Below, piece after piece: positions 34,630-43,865 of a stretch of DNA of 64,000 nt. The translations under genes were made by a program, and so were the position numbers. The stretch spans positions 124,001 to 188,000 of the forward strand of contig NZ_JACA01000005.1 in the NCBI RefSeq assembly GCF_000520995.1, given 5' to 3'. Source of the stretch: Aquimarina macrocephali JAMB N27. GTDB taxonomy: Bacteria; Bacteroidota; Bacteroidia; Flavobacteriales; Flavobacteriaceae. The notes under the pieces are model-generated. The model saw only the letters and a list, made by a program, of their open reading frames with translations. It ran no database searches and had not been told where the DNA came from. Positions within the stretch are counted from its first letter, which is position 1. Every line of letters begins with the position of its first letter.

Positions 34630-35694
34630 ATGGAAAAAAGCCTGAGTAATAAATTAAATATTTTGACATTTTACCTAATCTTTATGGTGGTAATCTGCCA
34701 TTCGTATAATGTAACAGGTTTAGGGATTGAAAGAAATAAAGATTGGATCTATTATATAGAATATTTGTTTGCTATAGAAATGACCAGGGCTTTTATAGGA
34801 ATATTTTTCTTTATTTCGGGTTTTCTATTTTTCTATAATCATGATTTAAAAGTAAAAACGTTTATTGCAAAGCTAAAAAAACGATGTAAAACCCTTGTAT
34901 TACCATATGTAATCTGGTGCGTGTTTTGGTTTTTTGTGATATATGCTATTCAATACATTCCAGAGGTAAGTCAATTTTTTAAAGAACGAATTCATGATAT
35001 GCCCATATCAAAACAGATATGGTTAGCATTGGTAGAGCCTCTTAATTATCCTTTTTGGTTTATAAGAGAATTAATCTTTTATGTGTTTTTAACGCCTCTT
35101 GTTTATTTGGGGATTAAATATTTAAGAGTGTTTTTTTTACTTATTCTAGGAGGGCTCATCTTTATAGACCCGCCTTCAATATTATCTATAAATAATATAA
35201 ATTTATTCCAGTTTTATGGCCTTTTTGTGTTCTCTTGTGGTGCATATGCCGCTATACATGGATTTAAATTAATTTCGCGTTTTAAAACCCCAGTATATGT
35301 TCTTATTTTATTAAGTTGGATAATTTGTCTTGTTCTTAACTTTAATATTAGAGAATGGTATGCAGAATCATTTTGGTTAACCATTGTTTTTAAAAGAATA
35401 ACTATGGTTGTTGGTTTTATAACAATTTGGTGTTTATACGATCTTTTGGATCGCAAGTATAATTTTACAAACAAATCAATTTATGAATTCCGATTTTTTA
35501 TTTTTGCCACTCATGGATTAGCTATTACCTACTTCACAAAAATCTATGTAAAACTAATAGGAGAAAATGATTTGGCTTTAATAGCGCTCTTTTTTATAAC
35601 CCCACTGATTACAACGATCATATGTTTTGGTATGGGTCGATTAATACAAAAATTTACCCCAAAAGTATATCGCTTAATAACAGGGAGTAGATAA
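34630..35694 (+). CDS. Acyltransferase family 3 membrane protein
   Basis: A 354-residue protein with about 10 membrane helices. The N-terminal helix holds FYLIFMVVICHSYNVTG with the acyltransferase-3 His (CHS), and WFIRELIFYVFLTPLVY matches the family core. These enzymes move acetyl or other acyl groups onto sugars across the membrane. ATG at 34630 with AAAAAGGAA just upstream. Probably decorates the locus polysaccharide. Confidence 0.87.
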   Translation: MEKSLSNKLNILTFYLIFMVVICHSYNVTGLGIERNKDWIYYIEYLFAIEMTRAFIGIFFFISGFLFFYNHDLKVKTFIAKLKKRCKTLVLPYVIWCVFWFFVIYAIQYIPEVSQFFKERIHDMPISKQIWLALVEPLNYPFWFIRELIFYVFLTPLVYLGIKYLRVFFLLILGGLIFIDPPSILSINNINLFQFYGLFVFSCGAYAAIHGFKLISRFKTPVYVLILLSWIICLVLNFNIREWYAESFWLTIVFKRITMVVGFITIWCLYDLLDRKYNFTNKSIYEFRFFIFATHGLAITYFTKIYVKLIGENDLALIALFFITPLITTIICFGMGRLIQKFTPKVYRLITGSR

Positions 35695-35725
35695 TTAGAT
35701 AGATATAAAATAACAGTTTAAGAAT

Positions 35726-36838
35726 TTGATAAAACTACTATACATAACAAATAATATTAATGGACCTGGCGGACTTGAAAGAGTACTTTCTATCAAAGCA
35801 AGTTACTTGGCAGAGCATTTTGATTATGAAGTGCATATTTTGACTTTAAATCAAAAAGAAGTAAACCCTTTTTATGAGTTCAATTCCAAAATACAATACC
35901 ATAATATCTATGTTTCGGGTAATCCAATAAATTATTTGAGAAAATATACCAAGGGACTTAATACGATGGTAAAAAAAATAAATCCGACCGTAATTTCTGT
36001 TTGTGATGATGGATTAAAAGGTTTTTTTGTCCCTTTGATTATAAAAAAACCATGTCCTATGATCTATGAAAGGCATGTTTCTAAAAACATAGAAAACCAA
36101 CGCGGTAAACAATCCTGGCTTAATAAATTATCAAGCAATATAAAATTTGGATTGATGAATCTAGGAGGAAAGCACTATGATAATTTTATAGTACTTACAA
36201 AGGGAAACCTTAATGAATGGAAATTTAAAAAATTGAAGGTAATACCTAATCCTTTATCGTTTTATCCAGAAAAACAAAGTTTACAAACTAATAAAAAGGT
36301 ACTTGCAGTAGGAAAACAAAGTTTTCAAAAAGGATATGATCGGTTACTTAAAAGTTGGAAACAAGTTGTTAAAAAACATCCTAATTGGACACTGGATATT
36401 TATGGAAAATATAGTGAAAATGAAGGCTTAGAAAAACTAGCTGATGATTTGGATATTTTGGATTCAGTACATTTTTATCCTCCGGTTAAAAATATAGGAG
36501 AAAAGTATCAAGAAGCTTCTATCTATACGATGTCTTCTAGATATGAAGGTTTTGGAATGGTATTGACCGAAGCAATGGCATACGGAGTGCCTTGTGTTTC
36601 TTATGATTGCCCTTATGGGCCTTCAGATATTATATCAGATGGAGAAGATGGAATTCTTGTAGAAAATCATGATATTGATAAATTTGCAGAAGCGGTTATT
36701 TATTTAATTCAGAATGAAAAAATAAGAATCGAAATGGGCAAAAAATCTAGAGAAGCTATAAAGCAATATTTACCAGAAAAAATTGCAATGCAATGGGATA
36801 CATTATTTAAAGGTTTAATTAATTCTTCTTCTTTATGA
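35726..36838 (+). CDS. Glycosyltransferase family 4
   Basis: A 370-residue GT-B glycosyltransferase. The N-terminal GGLERVLSIKASYLAEHF, the domain linker LAVGKQSFQKGYDRLLKSW and the E-x7-E motif in EGFGMVLTEAMAYG show GT4. CPYGPSDII is typical of transferases using N-acetylhexosamines. Start TTG at 35726 (no ATG nearby). It overlaps the next GT4 gene by 4 bases (ATGA at 36835-36838) and the two are clearly paralogous. Confidence 0.9.
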   Translation: MIKLLYITNNINGPGGLERVLSIKASYLAEHFDYEVHILTLNQKEVNPFYEFNSKIQYHNIYVSGNPINYLRKYTKGLNTMVKKINPTVISVCDDGLKGFFVPLIIKKPCPMIYERHVSKNIENQRGKQSWLNKLSSNIKFGLMNLGGKHYDNFIVLTKGNLNEWKFKKLKVIPNPLSFYPEKQSLQTNKKVLAVGKQSFQKGYDRLLKSWKQVVKKHPNWTLDIYGKYSENEGLEKLADDLDILDSVHFYPPVKNIGEKYQEASIYTMSSRYEGFGMVLTEAMAYGVPCVSYDCPYGPSDIISDGEDGILVENHDIDKFAEAVIYLIQNEKIRIEMGKKSREAIKQYLPEKIAMQWDTLFKGLINSSSL

Positions 36839-37950
36839 AAATAGCTTTTATCATCGATCAAGTATATTTACATGGTGGTATAGAAAGAGTACTTTCTATT
36901 AAAGCTAATTATTTTGCATCTCAAAAAGAGCATGAGGTATATATTATTACTACAGAGCAAAAAAAACAAAATCCATGTTATTTATTTAATGATAATGTGA
37001 TTTTTAAAGACTTGGAGGTTAATTACAATAGAAAAAAATCCTACTTTCATCCGGTTAATTTATTAAAATTGCCAGGTCATATTCGCAAAACTAGATCCGC
37101 GTTAAAAAAAATTAACCCTGAGGTTGTTGTGGTATGCAGCCATAGTGTCGATACGTATTTTGTTCCTTTTATTTTTAAAAATGTTCCAAAACTTAAAGAG
37201 TTTCATTACTCTAGATTTATTGAAAAGAATAAACGTACTTCTTCTTCCTTTTTTAAGAAACTGTTCTTTAAGTTTACAGATTATGTAGAAACAAAATATG
37301 ACCGATTGATTATTTTGAATAAAGATGAATCCGCATATTATAAAAGCAATAATATCCAAGTAATTCCAAATCCATTAACCTTTTACCCCGATACAGTTTC
37401 TGACCTATCCAATAAAAGGTGTATTACTGCAGGAAGAATAGCTCCTGTTAAAGGATATGATATTTTAATAGATATCTGGAAAGAATTGAAAGAAACTGGG
37501 TGGAACCTTGATATTTATGGGAGTGGAGTTCCAGAATATGTTCAAAAATTACAAGGCCAGATTGATGAGCTTAATCTGGGAGATACGGTTACATTAAAAG
37601 GAAGTACAGATAAAATACAAAAAGAAATGTTGGATTCTTCTGTATTTTTGATGACATCGCATAATGAGTGCTTTCCTTTGGTGTTACTAGAAGCACAAGC
37701 TTGTGGTTTGCCAATTGTTTCTTTTGATTGCCCTTATGGCCCAAGAAATATTATAGATGAGACCACAGGAATATTAGTGACGATGTATGAAAATGAAAGA
37801 TTTGCAGATCAATTAAAAGAATTAATGAATCAGCCAGAAACGATTGATCAAAAAGGAAAAAACGCACGAGATAATGCCGATAAATACCGTTTAGAAACCA
37901 TTATGACACAATGGGAAACAATGTTTAATGATATAACATCTGTAGTATGA
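36835..37950 (+). CDS. Glycosyltransferase family 4 (paralogue of the preceding gene)
   Basis: A 371-residue GT-B protein with GGIERVLSIKANYF near the N-terminus, TAGRIAPVKGYDILIDIW at the second domain and ECFPLVLLEAQACG as the E-x7-E motif, followed by CPYGPRNII. The near-identical order to its upstream neighbour indicates tandem duplication with probable specificity change. Overlaps both neighbours by 4 bases, which points to translational coupling. Confidence 0.9.
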   Translation: MKIAFIIDQVYLHGGIERVLSIKANYFASQKEHEVYIITTEQKKQNPCYLFNDNVIFKDLEVNYNRKKSYFHPVNLLKLPGHIRKTRSALKKINPEVVVVCSHSVDTYFVPFIFKNVPKLKEFHYSRFIEKNKRTSSSFFKKLFFKFTDYVETKYDRLIILNKDESAYYKSNNIQVIPNPLTFYPDTVSDLSNKRCITAGRIAPVKGYDILIDIWKELKETGWNLDIYGSGVPEYVQKLQGQIDELNLGDTVTLKGSTDKIQKEMLDSSVFLMTSHNECFPLVLLEAQACGLPIVSFDCPYGPRNIIDETTGILVTMYENERFADQLKELMNQPETIDQKGKNARDNADKYRLETIMTQWETMFNDITSVV

Positions 37951-38522
37951 GGTCATTGATAATCAATATTTACAAAATTTTCTTAATCCCTCATTTGATT
38001 ATGTATCATATGAGTGCCAATAAAGATTTAACAAATAAAGATATTGCACGCTGGGCATCTGCAAAGAATATAAAAGGAGGAAATGGTGCTTTATTGCTTA
38101 AGTTTCTAGCAGTTTCACCGGATTTTAGGTCAATATTCTATCATAGAAACCATGGAATGCTAGCAGCTATCCTAAATATATATTGTAAAAAAGAAAAATA
38201 TTTTAGAATTGATATAAGCACAAAGCTCGGAGGAGGAATCCTTACAGGACATCCCTATAGTACAATCTTAAATGCCGATAGTATTGGCGATAATTTTTAT
38301 GTAAATCATTTAGTAACTGTTGGCGAGGTTGATGGTAAACGCCCTACTATAGGAAATAATGTGTCTGTTAATACTGGGTCAATTATTATTGGCGATATTA
38401 CAATTGGAGATAATTGTATTATTGGAGCAGGTTCCGTTGTGGTTAAAAGTGTTCCAGATAATTGTGTAGTAGTTGGTAACCCTGCAAAAATCATCAAAAA
38501 AGATGGAGAAAAGATAGCCTGA
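37947..38522 (+). CDS. Hexapeptide-repeat (CysE/serine acetyltransferase-like) acyltransferase
   Basis: A 191-residue left-handed beta-helix enzyme. The C-terminal half has hexapeptide turns (IGDNFYVNHLVTVGE, IGNNVSVNTGSIIIGD, IGAGSVVVKSVPDN) ending VVGNPAKIIK; the His in VNHLVTVG fits the catalytic position. It probably acetylates a sugar rather than serine, as it lies between a GT4 and the Dlt-like module. ATG overlaps the preceding stop by 4 bases. Confidence 0.88.
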   Translation: MRSLIINIYKIFLIPHLIMYHMSANKDLTNKDIARWASAKNIKGGNGALLLKFLAVSPDFRSIFYHRNHGMLAAILNIYCKKEKYFRIDISTKLGGGILTGHPYSTILNADSIGDNFYVNHLVTVGEVDGKRPTIGNNVSVNTGSIIIGDITIGDNCIIGAGSVVVKSVPDNCVVVGNPAKIIKKDGEKIA

Positions 38523-38552
38523 ACAGTAAAATAAATTTGAAGTATCTAGAAA

Positions 38553-40037
38553 GTGAATCTGATTTTTGACATACAAAACTCTATAGAAAGACATTACAAT
38601 TGTAATGCATTTTGTATTTCTCAAAGGTTCTATACATATAAAGAATTAGCACAAAAAATATCTGGGATACGTTCTGAGATTCAACGTAATATCCCTGAAA
38701 ATCAAATCACCGTTGGACTTATTGCCAATGATGATATTGAGACATATGCAACGATATTTGCATTATGGTTAGAAGGAAAAGCGTATGTGCCTCTAAATCC
38801 TAGTTTTCCAGAAGAAAGACTCAAAATGGTTATTAAAATAGGAGCAATTGATTGTGTTTTTGATTCTTCTGAAACACCAATTTTTAATGATCAGAAAACT
38901 GTTTTGACCAAAATATTAGATGCTTCAGAAATTAACTTGAAACCAAAACAACTTTCAAAAGAAAATCTAGCATACATATTTTTTACATCAGGTACTACTG
39001 GCACACCAAAAGGAGTCCCTATTACTTTTGGTAATTTGGATGCGTTTACAGAATCGTTCTGGGCATTAGGATATCCAATAGAAAAAGAAGATAGATGTCT
39101 TCAAATGTTTGATCTTACTTTTGATTTATCGGTAATGTCATATTTGTGTCCTATTTTACATGGAGCTTGTGTATATACAATTCCAAAAAATGAAATAAAG
39201 TACAGTTATATTTTTGAACTGATGGAGGATCATAAATTAACTTTTACTCTTATGGTTCCATCGATATTACATTATCTAAGGCCTTATTTTGATGAAATAG
39301 ACTGTCCAGACATGAAGTATAGTTTGTTTTGTGGAGAAGCATTGCCATTGGATGTTACGGAAGAATGGAGTCAATGTTTGCCTAACGCTACCATAACTAA
39401 TGTTTATGGGCCAACAGAGTGCACTATCTTTTGTACAGATTATACCTATAAAAGAGAAGAAGAGAATAAAACCCATAACGGTGTGCTAACTATTGGGAAA
39501 GATATGCAGAATACGGAAACTATAATTATAGATACAGATGGTCATGAAGTTGCCGTTGGAGAACCCGGAGAATTATGTTTAAGCGGGGAACAACTTACTC
39601 CCGGATATTGGAAAAATGAAGAAAAAAACAAAGAAGCTTTTTTCTTTAAAGAATATAAAGGCAATACTGTTAGGTTTTACAAGACAGGTGATTTATGCTC
39701 AAAAGATAAGGTCGGAGATATTCTGTATTTAGGAAGAGTAGATTTTCAAGCAAAAATTCAAGGTTTTAGAGTAGAACTATCAGAAATAGAATTTCACGTA
39801 AAAGAAAAGTTGAATAAGACAAATGCCGTTGCAGTAACTTTTACAAATACTATTCAAAATACAGAAATAGGATTAGTGATCGAATCAGGGAAATTTGATC
39901 ATAAAAATCTTTTGAATCATTTGAAAACAAAATTACCGGGGTATATGATTCCTACAAAGGTCAAATTTGTTCAAAACTTTCCTTTGAATACAAATGGTAA
40001 AATAGATAGAAACAGATTGATGACGTTGTTTGATTAA
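38553..40037 (+). CDS. DltA-like amino acid-activating ligase (copy 1)
   Basis: A 494-residue adenylate-forming enzyme resembling D-alanine:carrier ligase DltA. It should activate a small amino acid and load it on the next-door carrier protein. ATP motif TSGTTGTPKG is at 145-154; FDLSVM (190-195) carries Asp191 at the amine-binding position; FCGEALP (259-265) has Cys260 at the place of the D-Ala-selecting Cys of Bacillus DltA; GPTE follows at 286-289, YKTGD at 376-380 and catalytic Lys483 in NGKID. Start is GTG at 38553. It has no condensation or thioesterase domain. Substrate D-alanine or similar is inferred. Confidence 0.86.
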   Translation: MNLIFDIQNSIERHYNCNAFCISQRFYTYKELAQKISGIRSEIQRNIPENQITVGLIANDDIETYATIFALWLEGKAYVPLNPSFPEERLKMVIKIGAIDCVFDSSETPIFNDQKTVLTKILDASEINLKPKQLSKENLAYIFFTSGTTGTPKGVPITFGNLDAFTESFWALGYPIEKEDRCLQMFDLTFDLSVMSYLCPILHGACVYTIPKNEIKYSYIFELMEDHKLTFTLMVPSILHYLRPYFDEIDCPDMKYSLFCGEALPLDVTEEWSQCLPNATITNVYGPTECTIFCTDYTYKREEENKTHNGVLTIGKDMQNTETIIIDTDGHEVAVGEPGELCLSGEQLTPGYWKNEEKNKEAFFFKEYKGNTVRFYKTGDLCSKDKVGDILYLGRVDFQAKIQGFRVELSEIEFHVKEKLNKTNAVAVTFTNTIQNTEIGLVIESGKFDHKNLLNHLKTKLPGYMIPTKVKFVQNFPLNTNGKIDRNRLMTLFD

Positions 40038-40051
40038 AATATTGTGATGTT

Positions 40052-40294
40052 ATGGAAATACAGGTAATTAAAGATAAAATTGGCAAGGTTCTTACAACCG
40101 TACTGGAGCATGATAATTTTGAGATTCATGATGAACTCACAGCAACCGATGTGGATGGTTGGGATTCTTTATCTCATATGATGATTATTACCAAAATTGA
40201 AGAACATTTTAGTATTCGCTTTAAACTTAGAGAATTAAATAAATTAAAAAATTTAGGCTCTTTAGTTGCTTTAATTCAAAGTAAACTTAATTAA
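40052..40294 (+). CDS. Acyl/aminoacyl carrier protein (DltC-like, copy 1)
   Basis: An 80-residue four-helix carrier protein. The phosphopantetheine site is Ser39 in DVDGWDSLSHM. It begins 15 bases after the ligase stop and 9 bases before the MBOAT start, the same ligase/carrier/MBOAT layout as in dlt operons (gene order there is A-B-C-D, here A-C-B-D). The MMIITKIEEHF segment after Ser39 is helix 2. It probably holds the aminoacyl group as a thioester. Confidence 0.9.
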   Translation: MEIQVIKDKIGKVLTTVLEHDNFEIHDELTATDVDGWDSLSHMMIITKIEEHFSIRFKLRELNKLKNLGSLVALIQSKLN

Positions 40295-40302
40295 AGAATA
40301 AC

Positions 40303-41751
40303 ATGATTTTTAATTCCTTTAATTTTGTCGCTTTTGTCATCCCAGTATTGTTTTTGTATTGGTTGGTGTTTAAAAGGACAGCCGTATACCAGAACATCTG
40401 GCTTCTTATGACCAGTTTGTTTTTCTACGGTTGGGCAGATTGGAGGTTTCTATTACTATTAATAGCAAGCATAATAGTTAATTATTTTTTGGGATTAAAG
40501 ATTTATGAAGCAGGTGATAATGACAAAAAAAGAAATTTGTTTTTGTATACTGGATTGGTTTTTAATGTAGGACTTCTACTATACTTCAAATATGTAAATT
40601 TCTTTTTTGAAGGATTTTATAATATACTTAATGTATTTGATGCTAACCTGAATTATGATACACTACAGATCTTATTACCGTTGGGGATTAGTTTTTTTAC
40701 CTTTCAAACTTTAGGGTATTTAATAGATGTTAATAATGAAGAAATAGAACCAAACAAGAATTTATTAGAGTTTTCTGTGTTCGTTGCGTTTTTTCCAAAA
40801 ATTCTATCAGGTCCTATAGAACGTGCTTCAGGAATGATATGGCAGCTTCAAAAAAAACGAGTATTTGATTATGATGTTTTTGTCGATGGTTTACGGCAAA
40901 TTTTATGGGGATTGTTTACAAAAATAGTAGTAGCAGAAAATTGTGCAGTTCTTACGAATATCATTTTTGGAGACTATGAAAATCAACCAGCTAGTACCTT
41001 GCTATTTGGAGCATTTTTTTATGCGATACAATTATATGCAGATTTTTCTGGATATTCAAATATGGCGATTGGAGTAGGTAAGTTATTTGGAATTGAATTG
41101 ACACGTAATTTTTCTACTCCATTTTTTTCAACCAACATTGCAGATTTTTGGAGAAAATGGCATATATCTTTAACTACTTGGATGATGGATTATGTGTTTA
41201 CGCCCTTATCTTTTATTTTAAGACGATATCAAAAAAAAGGAATAATTATCGCTGTGTTAGGAACATTTGTTCTAGTGGGATTCTGGCATGGTGCTAATTG
41301 GACCTTTATTTCTTATGGATTATTACATGGGATATATTTTATACCATTGGTCTATTTTGGTAAAATGAGTACCTCGTATGCAGTAGCAAAAGATAAAAAA
41401 TATCCAACGTTTATAGAAACTGGTAAAATGATGGCATTGTTTGTTCTCATTATGTTAACCGATGTTTTTTTTAGAGCAAACAATGTTTCAGAAGCATTTG
41501 ATTACCTTAGAAGAATAGTATCCCCATCAATTATACATATTCCTGGAGCATTGATCAATGGCACTTCATTAATTGTACTATTATTAGTGATACTGTTTAT
41601 AGTTGTTGAATGGATACATCGAGAAAGAAAACATGATTTTGAGATTAGTAAGTATCCTCTAATCATACGTTGGAGTTTTTATGTTGGGATTTTTGTGTTA
41701 TTATTATTCTTTGGAAGAAGTGCAAATACGTTTATATATTTTCAATTTTAA
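40303..41751 (+). CDS. MBOAT family O-acyltransferase (DltB/AlgI-like, copy 1)
   Basis: A 482-residue membrane protein with about 11-12 helices. Family core: FWRKWHISLTTW with His287, then FWHGANWTFISYGLLHG with the invariant His329. MBOAT proteins form a funnel through which an acyl group on a cytoplasmic carrier is transferred outward. It lies between the carrier protein and an SGNH protein, as in Dlt and alginate acetylation. Ends FIYFQF, as do the other two MBOATs here. Confidence 0.93.
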   Translation: MIFNSFNFVAFVIPVLFLYWLVFKRTAVYQNIWLLMTSLFFYGWADWRFLLLLIASIIVNYFLGLKIYEAGDNDKKRNLFLYTGLVFNVGLLLYFKYVNFFFEGFYNILNVFDANLNYDTLQILLPLGISFFTFQTLGYLIDVNNEEIEPNKNLLEFSVFVAFFPKILSGPIERASGMIWQLQKKRVFDYDVFVDGLRQILWGLFTKIVVAENCAVLTNIIFGDYENQPASTLLFGAFFYAIQLYADFSGYSNMAIGVGKLFGIELTRNFSTPFFSTNIADFWRKWHISLTTWMMDYVFTPLSFILRRYQKKGIIIAVLGTFVLVGFWHGANWTFISYGLLHGIYFIPLVYFGKMSTSYAVAKDKKYPTFIETGKMMALFVLIMLTDVFFRANNVSEAFDYLRRIVSPSIIHIPGALINGTSLIVLLLVILFIVVEWIHRERKHDFEISKYPLIIRWSFYVGIFVLLLFFGRSANTFIYFQF

Positions 41752-41754
41752 TAA

Positions 41755-42693
41755 ATGATAAAAAAGGTATTTATAAAATTAGCTCTTTTCTTCTTCATTT
41801 GTTTGGGGATTGTTACTCTAGTGTTGATATATGCTGGTAACACTGTAGATTTTTTTTATGAAAAATTCACAACACCAGATGCAAGGTCTATGATCATTGG
41901 GGATTCTAGAAGTATGCAAGGTATACAACCAAGAGTTTTTAATACGTTTTTTCAAGATTCTGATGTGGAGCTACCTATGTTTAATTATAGTTTTACTATA
42001 GCGCAGGCACCAATTGGCCCTTTGTATAATAAAAGTATAGAGAAAAAATTAAATCTTACTACCAAAAATGGACTCTTTGTCATTTCTGTTACTCCATGGA
42101 TGTTTGGTTCAGAAAAAGAAAATAATAATAAGGAAGGCGAGTTTAGAGAGAAAGGACAGCCACCTCATAATATGCAGTTTGTTAGTGTAAATCCTAATTA
42201 TGAGTATTTTATAAAAAATCTTAACTTCTTCCATTTTAAAGGAGCGTTTAGAAAAAATACTATTTTGCATAAAGATGGGTGGCTTGAAGAACTTAATATA
42301 TCAAAAGATAGAACTGTTTTTGACCAATGGAAGAAAAACCAAATAATGTCTTTGGAGAGAATGCAGAAAAAATACAAAGTATCTGATGTGCGTTTAAAAA
42401 ACTTGGATAGTCTGATTAAAAAACTAAAACATCATGGAGAAGTATATGTTGTAAGAATGCCTATTGATTATGATTTTGTTGAAGTAGAGGAGCGGTTTTA
42501 TAAGGGCTTTAATAGAGACATGGATTTAATAACAAAAAGTAACGATATTCCATATATTAATTTCAATACAATGAACAACCATCATAATTTTAAGACGTAT
42601 GATGGTCATCATCTTGATAAAACAGGAGGCGCATATTTCAGTAAAGTTTTATGTGATAGCATACAAATGTATAGATCCAAAGGGCGTAATTAA
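41755..42693 (+). CDS. SGNH-hydrolase-like membrane-anchored protein (DltD/AlgJ role, copy 1)
   Basis: A 312-residue protein with one N-terminal membrane helix (about 8-27) and an extracytoplasmic domain. GDSRS at 49-53 supplies the nucleophile (Ser51), and DGHHLDKTGG near 283-292 the Asp/His of the SGNH triad. It starts 3 bases after the MBOAT stop. By analogy with DltD and AlgJ/X it would pass the acyl group to the polysaccharide. The overall similarity to DltD is low, so that is an analogy. Confidence 0.82.
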   Translation: MIKKVFIKLALFFFICLGIVTLVLIYAGNTVDFFYEKFTTPDARSMIIGDSRSMQGIQPRVFNTFFQDSDVELPMFNYSFTIAQAPIGPLYNKSIEKKLNLTTKNGLFVISVTPWMFGSEKENNNKEGEFREKGQPPHNMQFVSVNPNYEYFIKNLNFFHFKGAFRKNTILHKDGWLEELNISKDRTVFDQWKKNQIMSLERMQKKYKVSDVRLKNLDSLIKKLKHHGEVYVVRMPIDYDFVEVEERFYKGFNRDMDLITKSNDIPYINFNTMNNHHNFKTYDGHHLDKTGGAYFSKVLCDSIQMYRSKGRN

Positions 42694-42713
42694 AATAATT
42701 GATATTATAAGAA

Positions 42714-43808
42714 ATGTTTGATTTCATTCCATTAGAACACTATTTTCCATTTTATATTAATATATTACTATTTCTTGTAATATTTACGCTATTACATACA
42801 TTAATATTGAAAATTGATGACCCAAAAAATGTAATATTTATAAATGTTGTCGGGGTCATCATTCTTGTTTTTTTTATTCTATACCTAGGCCAACGACCAG
42901 TTAGTGGAAGGTATTTTGGGGACATGAGGACATACAATGGATATTTTCAATGGTATAAAAATGGAGGGGAAATATTAGGTACCAAAGATATTTTCTTTCA
43001 TATGTACATGAAAAGCCTTTCTTATGTTGTATCTGGTCCCATGTTTTTTACAGTTTGCGTTGCCATTTATATGTTGCCAATGGCAAAGATTTCAAAAACC
43101 TTATTCAAGGATTATTGGTACTATGCTTTTTTGATGTTTATTGTTTCTTTTTCTTTTTATACATATGGCGTAAACGGAATACGTAATGGAGCAGCTACTT
43201 CTCTTTTTTTAATGGGTATAAGTTTTCATAGAAATAAAGTCATTATGGCAGTATTTTTTTTACTAGCTGTTTCTTTTCATAAAACTATGTTTTTGCCAAT
43301 CCTAGCATATATCGTTACTCATTTTTATAACAACCCAAAAGTATTTTTAAAAGGTTGGTTGGCTTGTATTCCGCTATCTCTGGCGTTAGGTAGTGTATGG
43401 ATAGCACTATTTAGTAGTCTTGGTTTTGCCGATGATAGATTATCAGGATATTTAACTGCAGAGGTAAAAGAAGGAACATTTGCAAGTACTGGTTTTCGAT
43501 GGGATTTTTTGTTCCATAGTGCATTTGCAGTATTCGCAGGATGGTATTTTATTTATAAGAAAAAATTTGAGGATAAATTCTATTTTCAACTGTTCAATAC
43601 ATATCTAATATGTAATGGATTTTGGGTTTTGGTGATACGAGCCAATTTTTCAAACAGATTTGCGTATTTATCTTGGTTTATGATGGGATTAATAATTATT
43701 TATCCGCTTTTGAAACAAAAAATGTTTAAAAACCATCATTTTATGCTTGGTAAAGTAGTGTTAGCATATTTTTCATTTACGTATTTAATGTATTACATAT
43801 ATAAATGA
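42714..43808 (+). CDS. EpsG/Wzy-type polysaccharide polymerase
   Basis: A 364-residue membrane protein with about 9-10 helices. The EpsG-family signature NGIRNGAATSLFLMGISFH and SFHKTMFLPILAYIV are present, preceded by FGDMRTYNGYFQWYKNG in the periplasmic loop. It should join flipped repeat units into polymer. Between the Dlt-like set and glycosyltransferase genes, all on the plus strand. Confidence 0.82.
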   Translation: MFDFIPLEHYFPFYINILLFLVIFTLLHTLILKIDDPKNVIFINVVGVIILVFFILYLGQRPVSGRYFGDMRTYNGYFQWYKNGGEILGTKDIFFHMYMKSLSYVVSGPMFFTVCVAIYMLPMAKISKTLFKDYWYYAFLMFIVSFSFYTYGVNGIRNGAATSLFLMGISFHRNKVIMAVFFLLAVSFHKTMFLPILAYIVTHFYNNPKVFLKGWLACIPLSLALGSVWIALFSSLGFADDRLSGYLTAEVKEGTFASTGFRWDFLFHSAFAVFAGWYFIYKKKFEDKFYFQLFNTYLICNGFWVLVIRANFSNRFAYLSWFMMGLIIIYPLLKQKMFKNHHFMLGKVVLAYFSFTYLMYYIYK

Positions 43809-43865
43809 TAATGTGTTTTGAAGTATTTTGAGATGAATATTTAGGAAACAATAAAATGGGAATTA

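Noticed and set aside
38553..40294. Non-ribosomal peptide synthetase module
   Set aside because: A ligase and a free carrier are present, but no condensation or thioesterase domain; the MBOAT and SGNH neighbours point to a Dlt-like system.
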